Source: Ruminococcus sp. (GTDB taxonomy: Bacteria > Bacillota > Clostridia > Oscillospirales > Ruminococcaceae). From it: a DNA stretch of 64,000 bases. This document shows positions 9,377 through 17,841 of this stretch, one piece after another. The position numbers and the translations under genes were made by a program. Location: positions 1 to 64,000 of the forward strand of contig JAFXXD010000006.1 of assembly GCA_017542475.1 (NCBI GenBank). Direction: 5' to 3'. The notes beneath the pieces were generated by a model. That model did no database searches, was not told where the DNA came from, and saw only the letters and a program-made list of their open reading frames with translations. The first letter of the stretch is position 1. Each line of letters starts with the position of its first letter.

Positions 9377-10609
9377 TCAACATTTTTCGTATATCTTCCC
9401 GGGAAGCGCCTTTACCGCCCCGAGTATCTCCATTTCGGTGAGCTCCGTCATCAGCTCGGAGCTGTCCATACCGAGCCTCTGCGCGAGCACATCGGCGTGG
9501 AGCGCACCGTCCGCGAGCGCGTCGGCTATCGCCTTCTGCACTCCCTCAAGCTTTGGTTCATCCTTTTTAACAGCGGGCGCGGGAGCCTCCTCGCCCTCGG
9601 GATTCGTGCCGTTTTCCGCGATGTAGGTCTCCAGCGCGGAGACAGCCTTCATACGGTGTTCGTGCACTCTCAGCGGGCGCTCCTCCTCGTCGAGAATACC
9701 GAGCGCCTCCGCGCGGACTTCCTCGTAGAGCACCGTCCCGTAGCCGAAAACGGACGCGATATCGTCCGCACAGAAGAACGGCACAGCGCCCTCTCTCAGC
9801 AGAGCAGCATTGCCCGAATAGGCGCTGCTGAAAATATCGGCAGGCGGCATACAGAACACGTCCCTGCCCTGCTCGGCGGCAAGCGAAGCCGTTATCAGAG
9901 AGCCGCTCTTCTCGGAAGCCTCGAATACGACGGTCGCCCGTCCGAGCGCTGACAGTATCCTGTTGCGCTTCGGGAAGTTGCCCGCATGCGGCGGAGTCCC
10001 GACGGGATACTCGCTTATGAGCACGCCTCCCGCTTCGATGATCTCGTCGCGGCAACGGAAGTTCTCGCGCGGATAGTCAACGTCTATGCCGCAGCCCATT
10101 ACCGCGGCGGTAGGTCTGCCCTGCGAAGCCGCCGCCATATGCGAGGTTATGTCCACGCCGACAGCGAAGCCGCTCACGATGACTACACCTCTTGCAGCGA
10201 GCTCGCCGCATATCCGCTCGGTCACGCCGAGGCTGTACCCGCTCGCCTTTCTTGCACCGACGGTGGTTATCGTCCGCGTACCCGTCAGGCAGCATATATC
10301 GCCCACATAATAGAGTATTGCGGGCGGATTCATTATATGTCTCAGCTGCGGAGGATAGTCCTCAGAGCTGTAGGATACGGTCTTTACGCCCTTTTTGTCG
10401 CACTCCGCGAGCACGCGCTCAGCCGCCTCGACAGAGGTCGAGGAAACAGCCTCCTGCTCCTTCCCGTAGAGCCGCACCGCACTGCTCCCCGAACGGAGCT
10501 CGTGATACGCCTCATCGGGAGTCTCGAACAGCGACATAAGCTCCCATATCCTGCGGCTGCCGATACCGAACACCATAGTCAGCCACAGCCAGTATTTCTT
10601 ATCGTTCAT
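9377..10609 (-). CDS. dprA: DNA-processing protein DprA (Smf)
   Basis: Binds single-stranded DNA and loads RecA during natural transformation; also widely kept in bacteria not known to be competent. The Rossmann-like core runs from about residue 95 (TVGARKASGYSLGV) through SGFAVGVDITSHMAA, GCGIDVDYPREN and SEYPVGTPPHAGNFPKRN. A C-terminal winged-helix domain spans about residues 350-408, after an acidic, Pro-rich linker. GGGGGAGG precedes the ATG at 10609. Length is 410 residues. No other competence genes are in the window. Confidence 0.95.
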   Translation of the reverse strand: MNDKKYWLWLTMVFGIGSRRIWELMSLFETPDEAYHELRSGSSAVRLYGKEQEAVSSTSVEAAERVLAECDKKGVKTVSYSSEDYPPQLRHIMNPPAILYYVGDICCLTGTRTITTVGARKASGYSLGVTERICGELAARGVVIVSGFAVGVDITSHMAAASQGRPTAAVMGCGIDVDYPRENFRCRDEIIEAGGVLISEYPVGTPPHAGNFPKRNRILSALGRATVVFEASEKSGSLITASLAAEQGRDVFCMPPADIFSSAYSGNAALLREGAVPFFCADDIASVFGYGTVLYEEVRAEALGILDEEERPLRVHEHRMKAVSALETYIAENGTNPEGEEAPAPAVKKDEPKLEGVQKAIADALADGALHADVLAQRLGMDSSELMTELTEMEILGAVKALPGKIYEKC

Positions 10610-10654
10610 AACAAGCCTCCCCCATATCCGCCGTAGTATTCACGGGTTGGACTT

Positions 10655-11437
10655 TCATTTTTTCAGCTCCCACATAAGGATACCCGCAGCCATAGCCGCG
10701 TTGAGCGAATTTATCGTGCCGTTCATCGGTATCGTTATGCGCCTGTCGCAGCGTGCCGCCGTCTCCGCGGACAGACCGTTGCCCTCGTTGCCGATGAACA
10801 CCGCCTGACGTCCGCCGAAGCCGCACTCCGTGACCTTTTCCGCGTCCGTATCTATGACAGCAGCAGAGGTCGTAACGCCGCCGCTTTTCAGCACGTCGAA
10901 GAGCTCGTCCTCGCTGCCGATGTTGTATATCCTCTCACGGAACACCGAGCCCATAGTCGAGCGTATCACCTTGGGACTGTACAGGTCACAGCTCCCGCAG
11001 AGGAATATGCCGTCGATACCGAGAGCGTCGGCGGTACGGATTATCATACCGACGTTGCCGGGGTCCTGAAGACCGAACAGCACGACATATCTGCCGTTAT
11101 CAGTAAAAACGGGAGCTGTCTCCTCAGGAATGGCGCATATCGCGAACACTCCCTGAGTGGTACTCGTCGAGGCTATCTTATTGCCAAGCTCATTTGAAAT
11201 AACAAGCGTTTTTGTATCTCTCAAATCAGCCTGCAAAAGCTCCTCTCCGAAGCGTCCGAACGCCTGCTTCGTGAATATCAGGTGCGACACCCTCGCACCC
11301 TCTTTCAGCGCGTCCTCGACTATACGCAGCCCCTCCAACACGAATAAGCCGTACTGAAGCCTCTCTTTTTTTGACGCCGAGAGCTTCTGATACAGCTTGA
11401 TCACGGGATTATCCTTAGAGGTTATGATATTCTCCAA
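10655..11437 (-). CDS. TrmH/SpoU-family RNA 2'-O-methyltransferase
   Basis: SAM-dependent RNA ribose methyltransferase with the knotted SPOUT fold, probably acting on 23S rRNA. The N-terminal substrate-binding part starts ITSKDNPVIKLYQKLSASK. The SPOUT motifs are LFGLQDPGNVGMIIRTADAL near residue 115, GNEGNGLSAE near 205 and IPMNGTINSLNAAMAAGI near 230. The chosen start is TTG at 11437, seven bases after GGAGG; an upstream in-frame GTG at 11470 lacks a ribosome site. The position 45 bases before dprA suggests it opens the long trmH-to-smc operon. The exact target nucleotide cannot be told from sequence. Confidence 0.88.
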   Translation of the reverse strand: MENIITSKDNPVIKLYQKLSASKKERLQYGLFVLEGLRIVEDALKEGARVSHLIFTKQAFGRFGEELLQADLRDTKTLVISNELGNKIASTSTTQGVFAICAIPEETAPVFTDNGRYVVLFGLQDPGNVGMIIRTADALGIDGIFLCGSCDLYSPKVIRSTMGSVFRERIYNIGSEDELFDVLKSGGVTTSAAVIDTDAEKVTECGFGGRQAVFIGNEGNGLSAETAARCDRRITIPMNGTINSLNAAMAAGILMWELKK

Positions 11438-11470
11438 TACTACACCTCCGCGCGTGGTAAGCTCCTGCAC

Positions 11471-11493
11471 AGGCGGGGACGACTTCCCCGCCT
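11471..11493. repeat. GTAGGGG-family palindrome, single hairpin
   Basis: Perfect 9-bp inverted repeat AGGCGGGGA / TCCCCGCCT with a 5-base loop, next to CTAC at 11494-11497. It resembles the GTAGGGG-type palindromes seen elsewhere in the window. It lies between the rplT terminator and the trmH-like gene. Confidence 0.55.
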
Positions 11494-11502
11494 CTACAAG
11501 AA

Positions 11503-11532
11503 AACACGCTCTTTAATTAAAAGGAGCGTGTT
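11503..11532 (-). terminator. Terminator of the infC-rpmI-rplT operon
   Basis: Nine-base stem AACACGCTC/GAGCGTGTT, followed on the minus strand by TTCTTG; it lies just after the rplT stop. The U-run is short, so some read-through into the trmH-like gene is possible. Confidence 0.75.
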
Positions 11533-11543
11533 GTTATTCTTGA

Positions 11544-11897
11544 TTAAAGAGCAGCCTTAGCCTTCTCAGCGATAGCTGTGAAGCCTGCTGCGTCTGTGAT
11601 AGCGATCTCGGAGAGCATCTTTCTGTTGAGAGTGATGCCTGCCTTCTTGCAGCCGTTCATAAATGTAGAGTAGTTCATACCGTTCATCTTTGCAGCTGCG
11701 GAGATTCTTGTGATCCAGAGCTGTCTGAACTGTCTCTTCTTCTGCTTTCTGCCGATGTAAGCGTAGTTGCCCGACTTCATAACAGCCTGCTTAGCCATCT
11801 TGAAGTGCTTGCTCTTTGCGCCCCAGTAGCCCTTAGCGAGCTTTAATACTTTATTTCTTCTCTTGCGAGTCATCATTGCACCCTTGATACGTGCCAT
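11544..11897 (-). CDS. rplT: Ribosomal protein bL20
   Basis: Component of the large ribosomal subunit needed early in its assembly, and in Firmicutes the repressor of its own operon through the leader upstream of infC. The 117 residues match the family from [15 protein letters not shown] to the conserved [18 protein letters not shown]. It is the last gene of infC-rpmI-rplT and is followed by a terminator. Confidence 0.98.
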   Translation of the reverse strand: MARIKGAMMTRKRRNKVLKLAKGYWGAKSKHFKMAKQAVMKSGNYAYIGRKQKKRQFRQLWITRISAAAKMNGMNYSTFMNGCKKAGITLNRKMLSEIAITDAAGFTAIAEKAKAAL

Positions 11898-11957
11898 AGT
11901 CTTTTACCTCCAAATTGTTATTTAGTAAGCGGTTTCTTCAGAGCAGTGCTCCCGAGA

Positions 11958-12161
11958 TTACATATAGGGAACGAGCTTCTTGATTGTAGGAGCGTTAGCG
12001 CTGCCTGCTACGCCTGCTGTACGAGCGATTCTCTTGCGCTTTGTATCCTTCTGTGTGAGTCTGTGTCTCTTGTTTGTCTTCTGGTACTTAACCTTACCTG
12101 TTCCTGTGATCTTAAAACGCTTCTTAGCACCCGAATGAGTTTTAACCTTAACCTTTGCCAT
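11958..12161 (-). CDS. rpmI: Ribosomal protein bL35
   Basis: Small basic protein of the large ribosomal subunit, 67 residues, with the typical [20 protein letters not shown] start and [14 protein letters not shown] middle. It sits 36 bases after infC and 60 bases before rplT in the standard three-gene operon. Confidence 0.98.
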   Translation of the reverse strand: MAKVKVKTHSGAKKRFKITGTGKVKYQKTNKRHRLTQKDTKRKRIARTAGVAGSANAPTIKKLVPYM

Positions 12162-12197
12162 TGTTAATATCCTCCTTGATTAAGAACAGGTCAGTTC

Positions 12198-12716
12198 TTA
12201 CTTATTTGTTTTGGGACTTACAAACATTACTATGCTGCGTCCCTCCATTTTAGCCGGCTTATCAACAGTTCCTGCATCTGCAAGAGCCTCCTTGAAACGG
12301 TCGAGAAGCTCCGCGCCGAGCTCTGGGTGAGCTATGGCTCTCTTGCGGAATCTCACTGAGACCTTCAGCTTGTCTCCGCCCTGTAAAAACTTTACAGCCT
12401 GATTAACCTTCGTTTCAAAGTCGTGAGTATCTATCGTGGAAAACATACGTATCTCCTTGATAGAGACGATCTTCTGGTTCTTTCTTGCTTCCTTTTCGCG
12501 CTTTGCCTGCTCGAAGCAATACTTTCCGTAGTCCATAATGCGGCACACGGGCGGTGTTGCCTGCGGAGCGATCTTCACGAGGTCAAGATCCTGATCAAAG
12601 GCTAATTTCTGTGCGTCCTTAGCGGACATCGTTCCAAGCTTAGTTCCGTCAGCGTCGATCACGAGGACTTCCTTGTCCCTGATATCTTCGTTGATCTGCA
12701 GTTCCTGTTTGCTAAT
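12198..12716 (-). CDS. infC: Translation initiation factor IF-3, probable AUU start
   Basis: Binds the 30S subunit, prevents premature 50S joining and checks the start codon. The protein has the N-domain LQINEDIRDKEVLVIDADG, a linker with YGKYCFEQAKREKEARK, and a C-domain ending at KMEGRSIVMFVSPK. No ATG begins the reading frame. GGAGG at 12730-12726 is nine bases from ATT at 12716-12714, but only three from an in-frame TTG at 12722. ATT is therefore the likelier start, giving ISKQELQINEDIR and 172 residues. AUU initiation of infC is the classic self-regulation device in E. coli and others, because IF-3 itself rejects that codon. The TTG alternative would add two residues. Confidence 0.95.
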   Translation of the reverse strand: MSKQELQINEDIRDKEVLVIDADGTKLGTMSAKDAQKLAFDQDLDLVKIAPQATPPVCRIMDYGKYCFEQAKREKEARKNQKIVSIKEIRMFSTIDTHDFETKVNQAVKFLQGGDKLKVSVRFRKRAIAHPELGAELLDRFKEALADAGTVDKPAKMEGRSIVMFVSPKTNK

Positions 12717-12742
12717 CTTCAAGCACCTCCGACTAATGATTT

Positions 12743-12882
12743 AAAACAAAAATGAGTGCGGAATTATCCGCACTCATACAATACACGCTTAAAGACACAC
12801 GGCAAGCCGCGCGACCTTACTCACATATTGACCGTTTAAGCAATGCCTGACGGTGAGAACGGGTAGTTCTGCTTTGTTTACT
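12743..12882 (-). promoter_or_regulatory. L20-type leader RNA upstream of infC
   Basis: The transcript between the infC promoter and gene can fold into several stems, ending in a strong terminator-like hairpin (12752-12777, stem ATGAGTGCGGA/TCCGCACTCAT, then TTTTTGTTTT). This is the layout of the Firmicutes L20 leader, in which ribosomal protein L20 binds the RNA and favours termination when in excess. The upstream portion (CTCACCGTCAGGC, then GGTCGCGCGGCTTGCC) would form the binding structure. Boundaries are approximate and the assignment rests on position and architecture. Confidence 0.72.
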
Positions 12883-12887
12883 CAAAT

Positions 12888-12916
12888 ATTATATACTCTT
12901 TCCCCATACTTGTCAA
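12888..12916 (-). promoter_or_regulatory. Consensus sigma-A promoter of infC-rpmI-rplT
   Basis: TTGACA at 12916-12911 and TATAAT at 12893-12888, separated by 17 bases: a perfect match to consensus. The -35 box overlaps the spoIIR stop codon. Confidence 0.9.
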
Positions 12917-13560
12917 GCGTGCGCATCATTTTCGTCACTATGCACAATGACAGCCTCGGTCAGCTCCTTGATTTTATCCCAAATTGCAAAGCGTATCTCG
13001 TATTTTTCGGGCTCGTACATAATATCGAGCTCCTCATCGTCGAAGTATTCGAGCTCGGTCTGCCTGTCGTCGGTGACCTCGCACGCCGCAGGCATGCACA
13101 GCGACGGGTACATCACGCACCACCAGTTATGCCCCTGCGCCGAGCCTATCTTCACCCGCAGAGCGCGGTAAGTGCCCGCAGGCATGGTGATGTCGCCGTA
13201 GGTACGCACATCAAATTCGGTGTCCGCGAGCTCCGCCTCCACGGGCAGTTCACAGCCGTTCGCGCGCAGGACTGTTTCCGCTATGCGCTCAATGTCTGGC
13301 AACCTGTCCGCCGCGATAGCCTCAGCCTCCGCGAGCGAATCCGCCCCGTCGAGTATGCCGCTCTCAAGCAGAGCGTCCCTTACGCGGAGCTTTAGCGTCT
13401 GGTCGCGCTCGCTGTCGGAGGCGGCAAGGATATGCAGGCGCAGTACGCTCCCGCGAAGCCTGTCAAGAGCCAGCCCGTCGCGCACAAAGCCGACCGTGTT
13501 TGAAATAAGTATCGTCAGGACAAGTCCCGCCGCAAGAATGAGTTCGTGTTTTCTTCTCAT
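12913..13560 (-). CDS. spoIIR: Stage II sporulation protein R
   Basis: Secreted signalling protein made in the forespore that triggers SpoIIGA to cleave pro-sigma-E in the mother cell. After a hydrophobic N-terminal segment (LILAAGLVLTILISNTVGF) come the family hallmarks VLRLHILAASDSERDQTLKL near residues 40-60, YGDITMPAGTYRALRVKIG and GHNWWCVMYPSLCMP. The length of 215 residues is normal. ATG at 13560 follows GAGGTG by six bases; an in-frame GTG nine bases upstream is less well placed. Its partners spoIIGA and sigE are 11 kb away on the other strand, which shows that this sporulation checkpoint is encoded here. Confidence 0.94.
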   Translation of the reverse strand: MRRKHELILAAGLVLTILISNTVGFVRDGLALDRLRGSVLRLHILAASDSERDQTLKLRVRDALLESGILDGADSLAEAEAIAADRLPDIERIAETVLRANGCELPVEAELADTEFDVRTYGDITMPAGTYRALRVKIGSAQGHNWWCVMYPSLCMPAACEVTDDRQTELEYFDDEELDIMYEPEKYEIRFAIWDKIKELTEAVIVHSDENDAHA

Positions 13561-13602
13561 CAATATCACCTCACGGGTAAATATTGACGGGAAGTGCAGG
13601 CT

Positions 13603-13833
13603 TTATTCCACCTGCTTGATCTTTTTGCTCTTCATGAGCGCATCCATCTGATTTCTCCTTACAAAGTGCTCGACATAGCCGCAGTTGCCGCAGATATAGC
13701 GGTCAACGTCCACAGCCGAAAAAATCGTAGCTCCGCACATAATATTGCTCCCCGCGCCGTAGGCTTCCGCACTGCCCTTCGCATAGAGGATATCACAGCT
13801 TCCGCATTTGGGACATTGTTTCGTATATTTCAT
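13603..13833 (-). CDS. Small zinc-ribbon protein
   Basis: 76-residue protein with two Cys pairs, CPKCGSC at residues 7-13 and CGNCGY near 48-53, that would bind one zinc ion. The segment between the knuckles is hydrophobic and acidic. Similar short zinc-ribbon proteins are common in Clostridia and have no assigned function; I do not propose one. A strong ribosome site (AAGGAGG) and a good promoter support real expression. It is divergent from the LRR protein gene and 42 bases upstream of spoIIR. Confidence 0.8.
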   Translation of the reverse strand: MKYTKQCPKCGSCDILYAKGSAEAYGAGSNIMCGATIFSAVDVDRYICGNCGYVEHFVRRNQMDALMKSKKIKQVE

Positions 13834-13862
13834 AGTACGACCTCCTTTCCGAAGTCAGCCAC

Positions 13863-13891
13863 ATAATACCACCTTCCGCTCCCCTTTTCAA
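13863..13891 (-). promoter_or_regulatory. Promoter of the zinc-ribbon gene
   Basis: TTGAAA (13891-13886), 17-base spacer, TATTAT (13868-13863), about 30 bases before the start codon. Confidence 0.65.
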
Positions 13892-14106
13892 GCCTTTCGT
13901 TTTTGCCGGAACTGTGCAATTTTCACAAAAAGCGCCGTCCCGTATGCGACCTCATACTCCCCGCAGCGACAGCTTACGCTGTCACATTTTCGGCGAGCTC
14001 GGCTGTCCGCGGCGAACCACCGCCTACCGTGCCGCACCGTGTCGGGATATTTGGCTTTACCCGCACACGTGAATGTTATAAAATCATACAAAAAGGAGCT
14101 GATAAA

Positions 14107-15033
14107 ATGAAGAAGTACATATGCACGCTCACAGCCGCTGTTATCGCCGTCGGAGCGCTTTGCCCGCGGGGTTTCGCCGCATTTTGCACCGACGAGCCGC
14201 AGTACGAATACACCATCATCAACAACGAAGCCACGATAACAGGCTTCAAGGGCGAGCCCGTATACATAGATATTCCCGAAACTATCGAGGGCTGCCGCGT
14301 GGTCGAGCTCCGCGACAACGCCTTCTACGAGTGCTCGTCGCTCAAACACATCGACCTCCCCGACACCGTCAAAAAGATAGGACACCACTGCTTCTACGCT
14401 TGCTCGTCGCTGGAGGAGATAAGCGTCCCCGGATCCGTCACCGAGATAGGTATGGGCTGCTTCTGCGGCTGTGCGGAGCTGAGCTCCGCCACCGTGCCCG
14501 ACACGCTGTCCGCGCTGCCCGAATCCTGCTTCCGAAGCTGTACCTCGCTCGTCAGCTTCACAGTCCCCGAGAGCGTCCATAGCATCGGCGCTTTCTGCTT
14601 CTCGGGGTGCACGTCGCTGGAGAATGTCTCACTCGGCAGCGCGCTGTGGGACATCGGCGACTGCTCGTTTTATATGTGCACGTCGCTGAAGGGCGTGTAC
14701 GTCCCGCCCTCCGTCAGGGATATAGGGATATGTGCTCTCGGATATGTCCCCACAGAGGACGGCGCGGAGGTCGCCGAGGATTTCGTCCTCCTCGGCGACG
14801 GAGACTCCGCCGCCCGCGACTACGCCAAGGAGAACCACATCACCTTCACCGACGCCTCCGACACCGTCCACGCCTTCGCGATACAGCGAATCAGCGGCGA
14901 ACGCGTGCCGATAAGCATACCATCGGTGCTGCTTCTCGGCGGAGGCGTACTTCTTGCGGCTTCGGCTGTTTTTGTAAAACGAAAATACGGTATACGTTCA
15001 AAAGCTAAAATTAATAAAAAAGTGCGTAACTGA
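14107..15033 (+). CDS. BspA-like leucine-rich-repeat surface protein with C-terminal membrane anchor
   Basis: Exported 308-residue protein. A signal peptide (KKYICTLTAAVIAVGALCPRG) is followed by about seven LRR_5/BspA repeats from residue 55 to 235, each of the form 'xxCSSLKHIDLPDTVKKIG', with a cysteine in most repeats. Near residues 265-290 a hydrophobic helix (SIPSVLLLGGGVLLAASAVFV) followed by KRK would hold it in the membrane facing outward. Such repeats mediate protein or host-surface contacts; the ligand is unknown. The ATG at 14107 has AAAGGAG ten bases upstream; the frame is open further upstream but lacks a signal peptide there. It precedes the GH9 cellulase by 117 bases, though the latter has its own promoter. 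Confidence 0.85.
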   Translation: MKKYICTLTAAVIAVGALCPRGFAAFCTDEPQYEYTIINNEATITGFKGEPVYIDIPETIEGCRVVELRDNAFYECSSLKHIDLPDTVKKIGHHCFYACSSLEEISVPGSVTEIGMGCFCGCAELSSATVPDTLSALPESCFRSCTSLVSFTVPESVHSIGAFCFSGCTSLENVSLGSALWDIGDCSFYMCTSLKGVYVPPSVRDIGICALGYVPTEDGAEVAEDFVLLGDGDSAARDYAKENHITFTDASDTVHAFAIQRISGERVPISIPSVLLLGGGVLLAASAVFVKRKYGIRSKAKINKKVRN

Positions 15034-15045
15034 GCAAAAAATAAC

Positions 15046-15074
15046 TTGCATTATCCCGAAAAATATGATATTAT
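15046..15074 (+). promoter_or_regulatory. Promoter of the GH9 cellulase gene
   Basis: TTGCAT and TATTAT with a 17-base spacer. The 5' leader of about 70 bases contains a small hairpin (CGGATA-GAT-TATCCG at 15095-15109). Confidence 0.7.
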
Positions 15075-15150
15075 GATTACAGTATGTTTAATAGCGGATA
15101 GATTATCCGTATGATAATATTTTTGATAAAATTTTTTGGAGGGATAACCA

Positions 15151-17802
15151 ATGGCAAAATTCAAAAACTCCGTGGCTGCACTGACCTGTGCTGTCATGGC
15201 GGCAGTCTCGGGCACCGCTTCGTTCGTCTCGGACGCGGCTGACACTGCCGGGGAGGAGCAGCAGTTCTGCGCTCCGATAAGCGAGGTCGTTACGGACTCC
15301 GGTCTTGATATCGACTACGCACGTGCGCTCCAGTATTCGCTCTACTTCTACGACGCGAATATGTGCGGCGAATTCAAGGAAAACGAGAATGGTCTCTCAT
15401 GGCGCGGCAGCTGCCACACCTATGACGCTCACGTTCCTATGATAGAGTGGGATGGGGAGACCAACAAGCAGAGCAAGGGCGGCACGAACCTCTCAGCCGC
15501 ATTTATGGAGAAGTACAAGGACATCCTCGACCCCGACGGCGACGGAACTATCGACGTTGCGGGCGGCTTCCACGATGCAGGCGACCACGTTGAGTTCGGT
15601 ATGCCCGAGAACTACTCGGCGGCTACTCTCGGCTGGGGCTACTACGAATACCGCGACGTATATGCAAAGCTCGGTCAGGACGAGCATATGGAGAAGATAC
15701 TCCGCCACTTCAACGACTACCTTATGAAGTGCACCTTCCTCGACGAGGACGGCACTGTCATCGCTCACTGCTATCAGGTCGGCGACGGCGACATCGACCA
15801 CGCTATATGGAACAGTCCTGAGGTCGATACTATGCCGCGTCCCGCATTCTTCCTCACAGCAGACAAGCCGCAGACCGACTACGTTGTTTCCGCGTGCGCT
15901 TCTCTCGCTATCAACTACCTCAACTTCAAGGACACAGACGAAGAATACGCTGAGCAGTCGCTCAAATACGCGAAGGCTCTGTGGAAGTTCGCGAACGACA
16001 ATCCCAAGGAGCTCTCCGACAACGCTGACGGTCCCGGACGCTTCTACGGCTCCTCCAAGTGGGAGGACGACTACTGCTGGGCTGCCGCTTGGATGTATAA
16101 GGCTACGGGCGACGAGTCGTGCTTCGACTACGCAGTAGAGATATTCGACTACTACGCTCCCTCAGGCTGGTGCTACTGCTGGAACGATATGTGGGCAGGC
16201 GCAGGCGTAATGTGGGCTATAGTTAATCAGGAGCACCCCGAGCTCGACCTCGTTCAGAAGATAAGAGACGCTCAGGGCAAGAACCAGTACGTTTTCGATG
16301 ACTTCTGGGACGATGACTGCGTGGGCAAGTGCCTCCGCACATGGAAGCAGGACGAGACTCCTCAGGGCTTCGCATGGCTCGATACATGGGGAAGCTGCCG
16401 CTACAACACAGCAATGCAGCTCATATGCCTTATGTACGATAAGTACAAGAACAACGGCGAGGCTACCGAGTGGAGCGACTGGGCAAAGAAGCAGATGGAC
16501 TACATCCTCGGCGACAACGACATCACCTTCAAGGAGGAGGCTGAATACTCCGTCCTTGCGGGCAAGAACGGCACTCACGGCTCAAGATGCTTCATCGTAG
16601 GCTATAACGACAACTCAGTAAAGAATCCCCACCACCGTGCGGCTTCGGGACTTCTCATGGCTGAGGACCCGCGTGAGCAGAAGCACATTCTCTGGGGCGC
16701 TCTTGCAGGCGGTCCCGACGGCTCTGACAGCCACGACGACGCTACCAAGGACTGGACAGAGAACGAGGTCACCATCGACTACAACGCCTGCCTCCCCGCA
16801 GCGGCAGCAGGACTGTACGCTCTCTACGGCACTGAGGATATGGCTGTAACTCCCAACTTCCCGCCTACTGACGAGAAGCGAGTTTACGGCGGCGGCACAG
16901 GCGGAGACGGCGGAAGCGGCTACTGGGTAGAGGCTATCGCATACGACGTACTCAACAACGACGGCACCGGTTCGACAAACGTTTCATTCAAGGTCCTTTC
17001 GGGCGAATCCAAGCCCTCCAAGAATATGTCGGTAAGATATTACTTCAACGTTTCAGAAAACAACAAGCCCGATATCTACGAGGTCAAGGAGCTCTACGAC
17101 CAGTCCAGCACCGAGGACGGCGCTATCGGAGCAGACGGTGTTATCTCGGGTCCTCACAAGTACGACAAGGTGGCTGACACCTACTACGCCGAGATAAGCT
17201 GGGAGGACTACGTTATCGCGAACTCGGGCAAGAAGTACCAGTTCAGCGTTGGCTTCTTCGGCAAGGGCTATACCGACTCCACGACAAACAAATACATCTT
17301 CTATCAGTTCGACCCCGAAAACGACTACAGCTACGGCGAGCTGAAAATGGGTAAGGACACCGACTTCTTCGCTGTTGACGACCCGCCGGAGGAGCGCACC
17401 GAGAGGATATGCGTATACGACAACGGCGTGCTCGTAGGCGGTTCCGAGCCCGACGGCTCCAAGCCCGAAGGCAAGGAGACTTCCACCACCACGACAGGAA
17501 AGTCCTCGACCACTACGACTTCAAAGGCTACGACGTCTGCAACAACTGCCAAGAATACAACAACTGCCCCAACAGACGGCAAGTACCTCGCAGGCGACGC
17601 CAACCTCGATGAGAAGGTAACAGTTGCTGACGCAGTTGCTATACTCCAGTCCATCGCAAGCAAGGACAAGTACGCACTCAAGCCTCAGGGCGTGAAGAAC
17701 GCCGATGTTACAGGCGGAGGCGACGGTATCACAGCGGCTGACGCTCTCGCGATACAGAAATACGACGCACACGAAATAGAAACACTTCCCGTAACGAAGT
17801 AA
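15151..17802 (+). CDS. Secreted GH9-CBM3-dockerin cellulase
   Basis: Endo- or processive endoglucanase of glycoside hydrolase family 9, inverting, acting on cellulose outside the cell. Signal peptide about residues 1-31; GH9 catalytic domain about 50-565; CBM3 (type c-like) about 585-755; Thr-rich linker about 770-810; dockerin 813-883. Catalytic landmarks are the nucleophilic-water aspartates in DAGDHVEFG near residue 143, the histidine in HHRAASG near 494, and the general-acid glutamate in ENEVTIDYNAC near 540. The GH9-CBM3c pairing is typical of processive endoglucanases. The dockerin has two calcium-binding repeats (GDANLDEKVTVADAVAIL and ADVTGGGDGITAADALAI); the second loop is atypical. 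The dockerin predicts docking to a cohesin, so this is a cellulosome component. The start is supported by TTGGAGGG upstream. Confidence 0.95.
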   Translation: MAKFKNSVAALTCAVMAAVSGTASFVSDAADTAGEEQQFCAPISEVVTDSGLDIDYARALQYSLYFYDANMCGEFKENENGLSWRGSCHTYDAHVPMIEWDGETNKQSKGGTNLSAAFMEKYKDILDPDGDGTIDVAGGFHDAGDHVEFGMPENYSAATLGWGYYEYRDVYAKLGQDEHMEKILRHFNDYLMKCTFLDEDGTVIAHCYQVGDGDIDHAIWNSPEVDTMPRPAFFLTADKPQTDYVVSACASLAINYLNFKDTDEEYAEQSLKYAKALWKFANDNPKELSDNADGPGRFYGSSKWEDDYCWAAAWMYKATGDESCFDYAVEIFDYYAPSGWCYCWNDMWAGAGVMWAIVNQEHPELDLVQKIRDAQGKNQYVFDDFWDDDCVGKCLRTWKQDETPQGFAWLDTWGSCRYNTAMQLICLMYDKYKNNGEATEWSDWAKKQMDYILGDNDITFKEEAEYSVLAGKNGTHGSRCFIVGYNDNSVKNPHHRAASGLLMAEDPREQKHILWGALAGGPDGSDSHDDATKDWTENEVTIDYNACLPAAAAGLYALYGTEDMAVTPNFPPTDEKRVYGGGTGGDGGSGYWVEAIAYDVLNNDGTGSTNVSFKVLSGESKPSKNMSVRYYFNVSENNKPDIYEVKELYDQSSTEDGAIGADGVISGPHKYDKVADTYYAEISWEDYVIANSGKKYQFSVGFFGKGYTDSTTNKYIFYQFDPENDYSYGELKMGKDTDFFAVDDPPEERTERICVYDNGVLVGGSEPDGSKPEGKETSTTTTGKSSTTTTSKATTSATTAKNTTTAPTDGKYLAGDANLDEKVTVADAVAILQSIASKDKYALKPQGVKNADVTGGGDGITAADALAIQKYDAHEIETLPVTK

Positions 17803-17807
17803 AAATT

Positions 17808-17836
17808 AAAGGCTCACGGAATTTCCGTGAGCCTTT
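17808..17836. terminator. Bidirectional terminator between GH9 and cysK
   Basis: 13-bp stem AAAGGCTCACGGA/TCCGTGAGCCTTT with a 3-base loop, flanked by T-rich sequence on one side and A-rich on the other, serving both convergent genes. Confidence 0.9.
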
Positions 17837-17841
17837 TATTA

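Noticed and set aside
13903..14106. Upstream extension of the LRR protein
   Set aside because: The added residues lack conservation signs and would bury the signal peptide; ATG 14107 has AAAGGAG.
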